From Atrina japonica (Eukaryota > Mollusca > Bivalvia > Pterioida > Pinnidae): a DNA stretch of 64,000 nt. A program made the translations under genes and the position numbers. Below the pieces are notes generated by a model, which was not told the origin of the DNA, did no database searches, and was given only the letters and a program-made list of their open reading frames with translations. Shown here one piece after another: positions 61,616 to 64,000 of this stretch (position 1 is its first letter; every line of letters begins with the position of its first letter). The stretch is from NCBI GenBank assembly GCA_030159075.1, contig BROG01000648.1:82001-146000 (forward strand), read 5' to 3'.

Positions 61616-62490
61616 TCTCATTATACCTCTTACATATAAGGGGAGGTCTATGGTTTGACACCTTAATGATTTGAAAATAGACCTCTAACATGTGAGGGGA
61701 GGTCTATGGTATGATACCTTATTGATTTGAAAATAGACCTCTTCCAAGTGAGGGGAGGTCTATGGTTTGACACCTTAATGATTTGAAAATAGACCTCTTA
61801 CATGTGTGGGGAGGTCTATGGTATGACACCTTATTGATTTGAAAATAGACCTCTTCCAAGTAAGGGGAGGTCTATGGTTTGACACCTTAATGATTTGAAA
61901 ATAGACCTCTAACATGTGAGGGGTGGTCTATGGTATGATATCTTATTGATTTGAAAATAGACCTCTTCCAAGTGAGGGGACGTCTATGGTTTGACACCTT
62001 AATGATTTGAAAATAGACCTCTTACATGTGTGGGGAGGTCTATGGTATGACACCTTATTGATTTGAAAATAGACCTCTTCCAAGTAAGGGGAGGTCTATG
62101 GTTTGACACCTTAATGATTTGAAAATAGACCTCTTACATGTGTGGGGAGGTCTATGGTATGACACCTTATTGATTTGAAAATAGACCTCTTCCAATTGAG
62201 GGGAGGTCTATGGTATGACACTTTAATGATTTGAAAATAGACCTCTTACATGTGAGGGGAGGTCTATGGTATGACACTAGGGACCTGGACACAAACCTCT
62301 TACATAACTTTATAAGTCTTTTGTATGACACCTTAAGGATTTGCATACAGACCTCTTACATGTGAGGGGAGGTCTTTGGTATGACACCTTAAGGATTTGC
62401 ATACAGACCTCTTACATGGGAGGGGAAGTCTATGGTACGACACCCTAAGGATTTAAAAACAGAACCTCTTACATGTGAGTGGAGTGACAC
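61616..62490. repeat. 56-bp repeat, right segment, with dimeric order
   Basis: About 15 copies. A regular alternation of 'tggtttgacaccttaatg' and 'tggtatgacaccttattg' units from 61,645 to 62,180 shows a 112-bp dimer as the amplified block. Each unit holds the inverted pair agacctc...gaggtct, able to form a short hairpin. Confidence 0.95.
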
Positions 62491-63170
62491 ACTGCCGGCT
62501 GTCCATCAAGAAGTATTAATCACGTAAGATTTTAGATGTACATCAAAAACATGACACAGCTTAGAGATATATCTATTTAACCACAACAGTTACATAAAAA
62601 CAAGAAGCTAAATACTAATGACCTTCCCTCTAGTTCCTGTTCAACATGGAAGCAATAAAGTAAAAAGTATTCTATATTCTATCATAATAAATGTCATATA
62701 TATGTACTTGCAGGATATCTATATAGAAAAGTTGTTATGATGTGGTGCAAAAAACTTTCTCAGAAAAAAATATAATGTATTAAGTGTTTTATTGATCAGG
62801 TTTTGTTTTTACAGCTAAATGGAAACAAGATCCAGAGATAAAATGTCCCAGAGAAACAGCATAGATATTTACTGCTCCTGTATTCAGCAAGAAAATTAGA
62901 ACAAATTTCAGTTAAGACATATTTAGACTGATTTAAGTCATTGATTTTCAGAAGAGTCCATTGTTTTTCAGGGGTTGATGAGTCAAAGTACATATAAACT
63001 TACCCAGAATGCATACAATGTAGTTGTGTGGAAGAATTATGGCATTACTGTGTGGCTCAATAAATTTGGAAATGTTTTTCTTTCTTTTGTAACAAGGCAT
63101 CACAAGTGATACTAATCCCTTCACATTGGAAATATTGTAATATACTTGTATAATGGAATGATATAAGATT
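62491..63170. other. AT-rich sequence, no feature recognised
   Basis: A 65-codon minus-strand frame (62,796-62,993) has no recognisable domain. Confidence 0.5.
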
Positions 63171-63174
63171 TGTT

Positions 63175-63512
63175 AAGTTCTGTTGAGAAATAATTCAAAA
63201 TTTCATCAAAATCTGACAATGTTGAAATTTTGAACAATCAGAAGCCTCAGTTTGCTAAAGACGGCAATTAAACCCACATCAATGAAATTGCAATCCATAA
63301 ATAACCGTAAATTCCATATTTCATCAAAATTGAACAATGTTAAAATTTTGACTAATCAGAAGCTTCAGTTAGCATAGATGGCAACGAAACCCATAACACT
63401 GAAATTGCAATCCTTTGATACACATTAATGTCAAACTTCATCAAAATTTTAAAATGTAAAAATTTTGACCAATCAGAAGCCTCTGTTTGCCATAGACGCC
63501 ATCTTTTTATGA
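63175..63512. repeat. Diverged tandem repeat, about 115 bp, three copies
   Basis: Three units share 'catcaaaat', 'acaatgtt(g/a)aaattttga', 'caatcagaagc(c/t)tc' and 'aaattgcaatcc', each diverged by roughly 20 percent or more. Confidence 0.85.
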
Positions 63513-63549
63513 AGTCATAATATACATGTGCACACCCAAGCCTAAAATC

Positions 63550-64000
63550 TTATGATGTTTCATGAAATTCTGTTGAGAAAAAAACTTGTTAGAGTGCTGA
63601 CAAAAATATTTCAATTAAATAAGCAAAGGGAAATAACTCTGGTCATAAAGGAGAATGGATTGTGAAATGCAAACTCGACCAAGATATTACCATAGTAAAC
63701 ACTTGTATCCAGTTTCCGGATATTCTGTTGAGAAATAAGCTTGTTAGAGCCCTAACAACAAAATTTTAATGAAATAATCAAAGGGCAAATAACTTTGTAA
63801 TTAAGGGAGCACAGGTAACAAAACGCAAACTCGTCCAAGATATTACCATAGCAAACTGTTGTATAAAGATTCGTGAAATTACGTTGAGAAATAAAATTGT
63901 CAGAGTGCTGACAAAAATATTTCATTAAAATAAACAACGGGCAATAACTCTGTAAATAAGAGAGCGCGGGTTACAAAATACGATCTCGTTCCGTTGAGAA
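63550..64000. repeat. Diverged tandem repeat, about 155 bp, three copies, runs off the window
   Basis: Units share 'tctgttgagaaa', 'cttgttagag', 'gaaataactctg' and 'caagatattaccatag'. The third copy is cut by the window end. Together with the preceding 115-bp repeat it looks like a complex dispersed repeat built of internal tandem monomers. Confidence 0.85.

Noticed and set aside
43022..64000. First exon (membrane anchor) of the NAALADase-like gene
   Set aside because: No acceptor/donor-bounded hydrophobic segment in the right phase could be found by eye. It may lie outside the window.

Overview
This is a eukaryotic, AT-rich, repeat-dominated window. It most likely comes from a bivalve mollusc: it has tRNA-derived SINEs ending in a GTTTG-type tail, a dispersed 'gctcacctga ... 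tcaggtgagc' repeat, TA-flanked MITEs and a relic of a virus-like element whose gene set recurs in mollusc and cnidarian assemblies. The species is not determinable from sequence alone.

The one convincing host gene is on the minus strand and spans about 40 kb. Seven small exons (43021-42948, 36623-36483, 34877-34748, 32416-32294, 15220-15037, 7734-7635, 2975-2889) encode about 279 contiguous residues of a glutamate carboxypeptidase II / NAALADase-type M28 ectopeptidase (FOLH1/NAALAD2 family), or a diverged relative. Every exon-exon phase matches and every junction has GT-AG sites, except one GC-AG intron. The N-terminal anchor lies beyond position 43021 or outside the window. The zinc-binding catalytic core lies before position 2889, outside the window.

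The six complete introns and two flanking stretches hold at least 17 minisatellite arrays with units of 21-129 bp. They include a 7.7 kb purine/pyrimidine-asymmetric 33-bp array (23.5-31.2 kb) and a 29-bp array organised into about 604-bp higher-order repeats (43.7-46.5 kb). Several arrays beside exons look as if they were seeded by the splice junctions of those exons.

Mobile elements fill the rest. A degraded Polinton/Maverick-like virus-derived element (about 8.3-14.6 kb) carries a broken capsid-like gene, a truncated packaging-ATPase start and several structural-type genes; one gene is split by a MITE. A minus-strand LINE relic lies at 19.8-23.46 kb. Its endonuclease domain is cut by the 33-bp array and its C-terminal region carries an internal 55-bp expansion. 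There are also a cluster of three TA-flanked MITEs with nesting (38.1-39.3 kb), a MITE inside a dispersed repeat (16.3-17.1 kb), and decayed SINEs.

From 43 kb to the end I find no exon. That part holds further arrays (25, 42, 31, 48 and 56 bp units) separated by low-information AT-rich sequence. The long open frames across the arrays are by-products of repeat composition, not genes.
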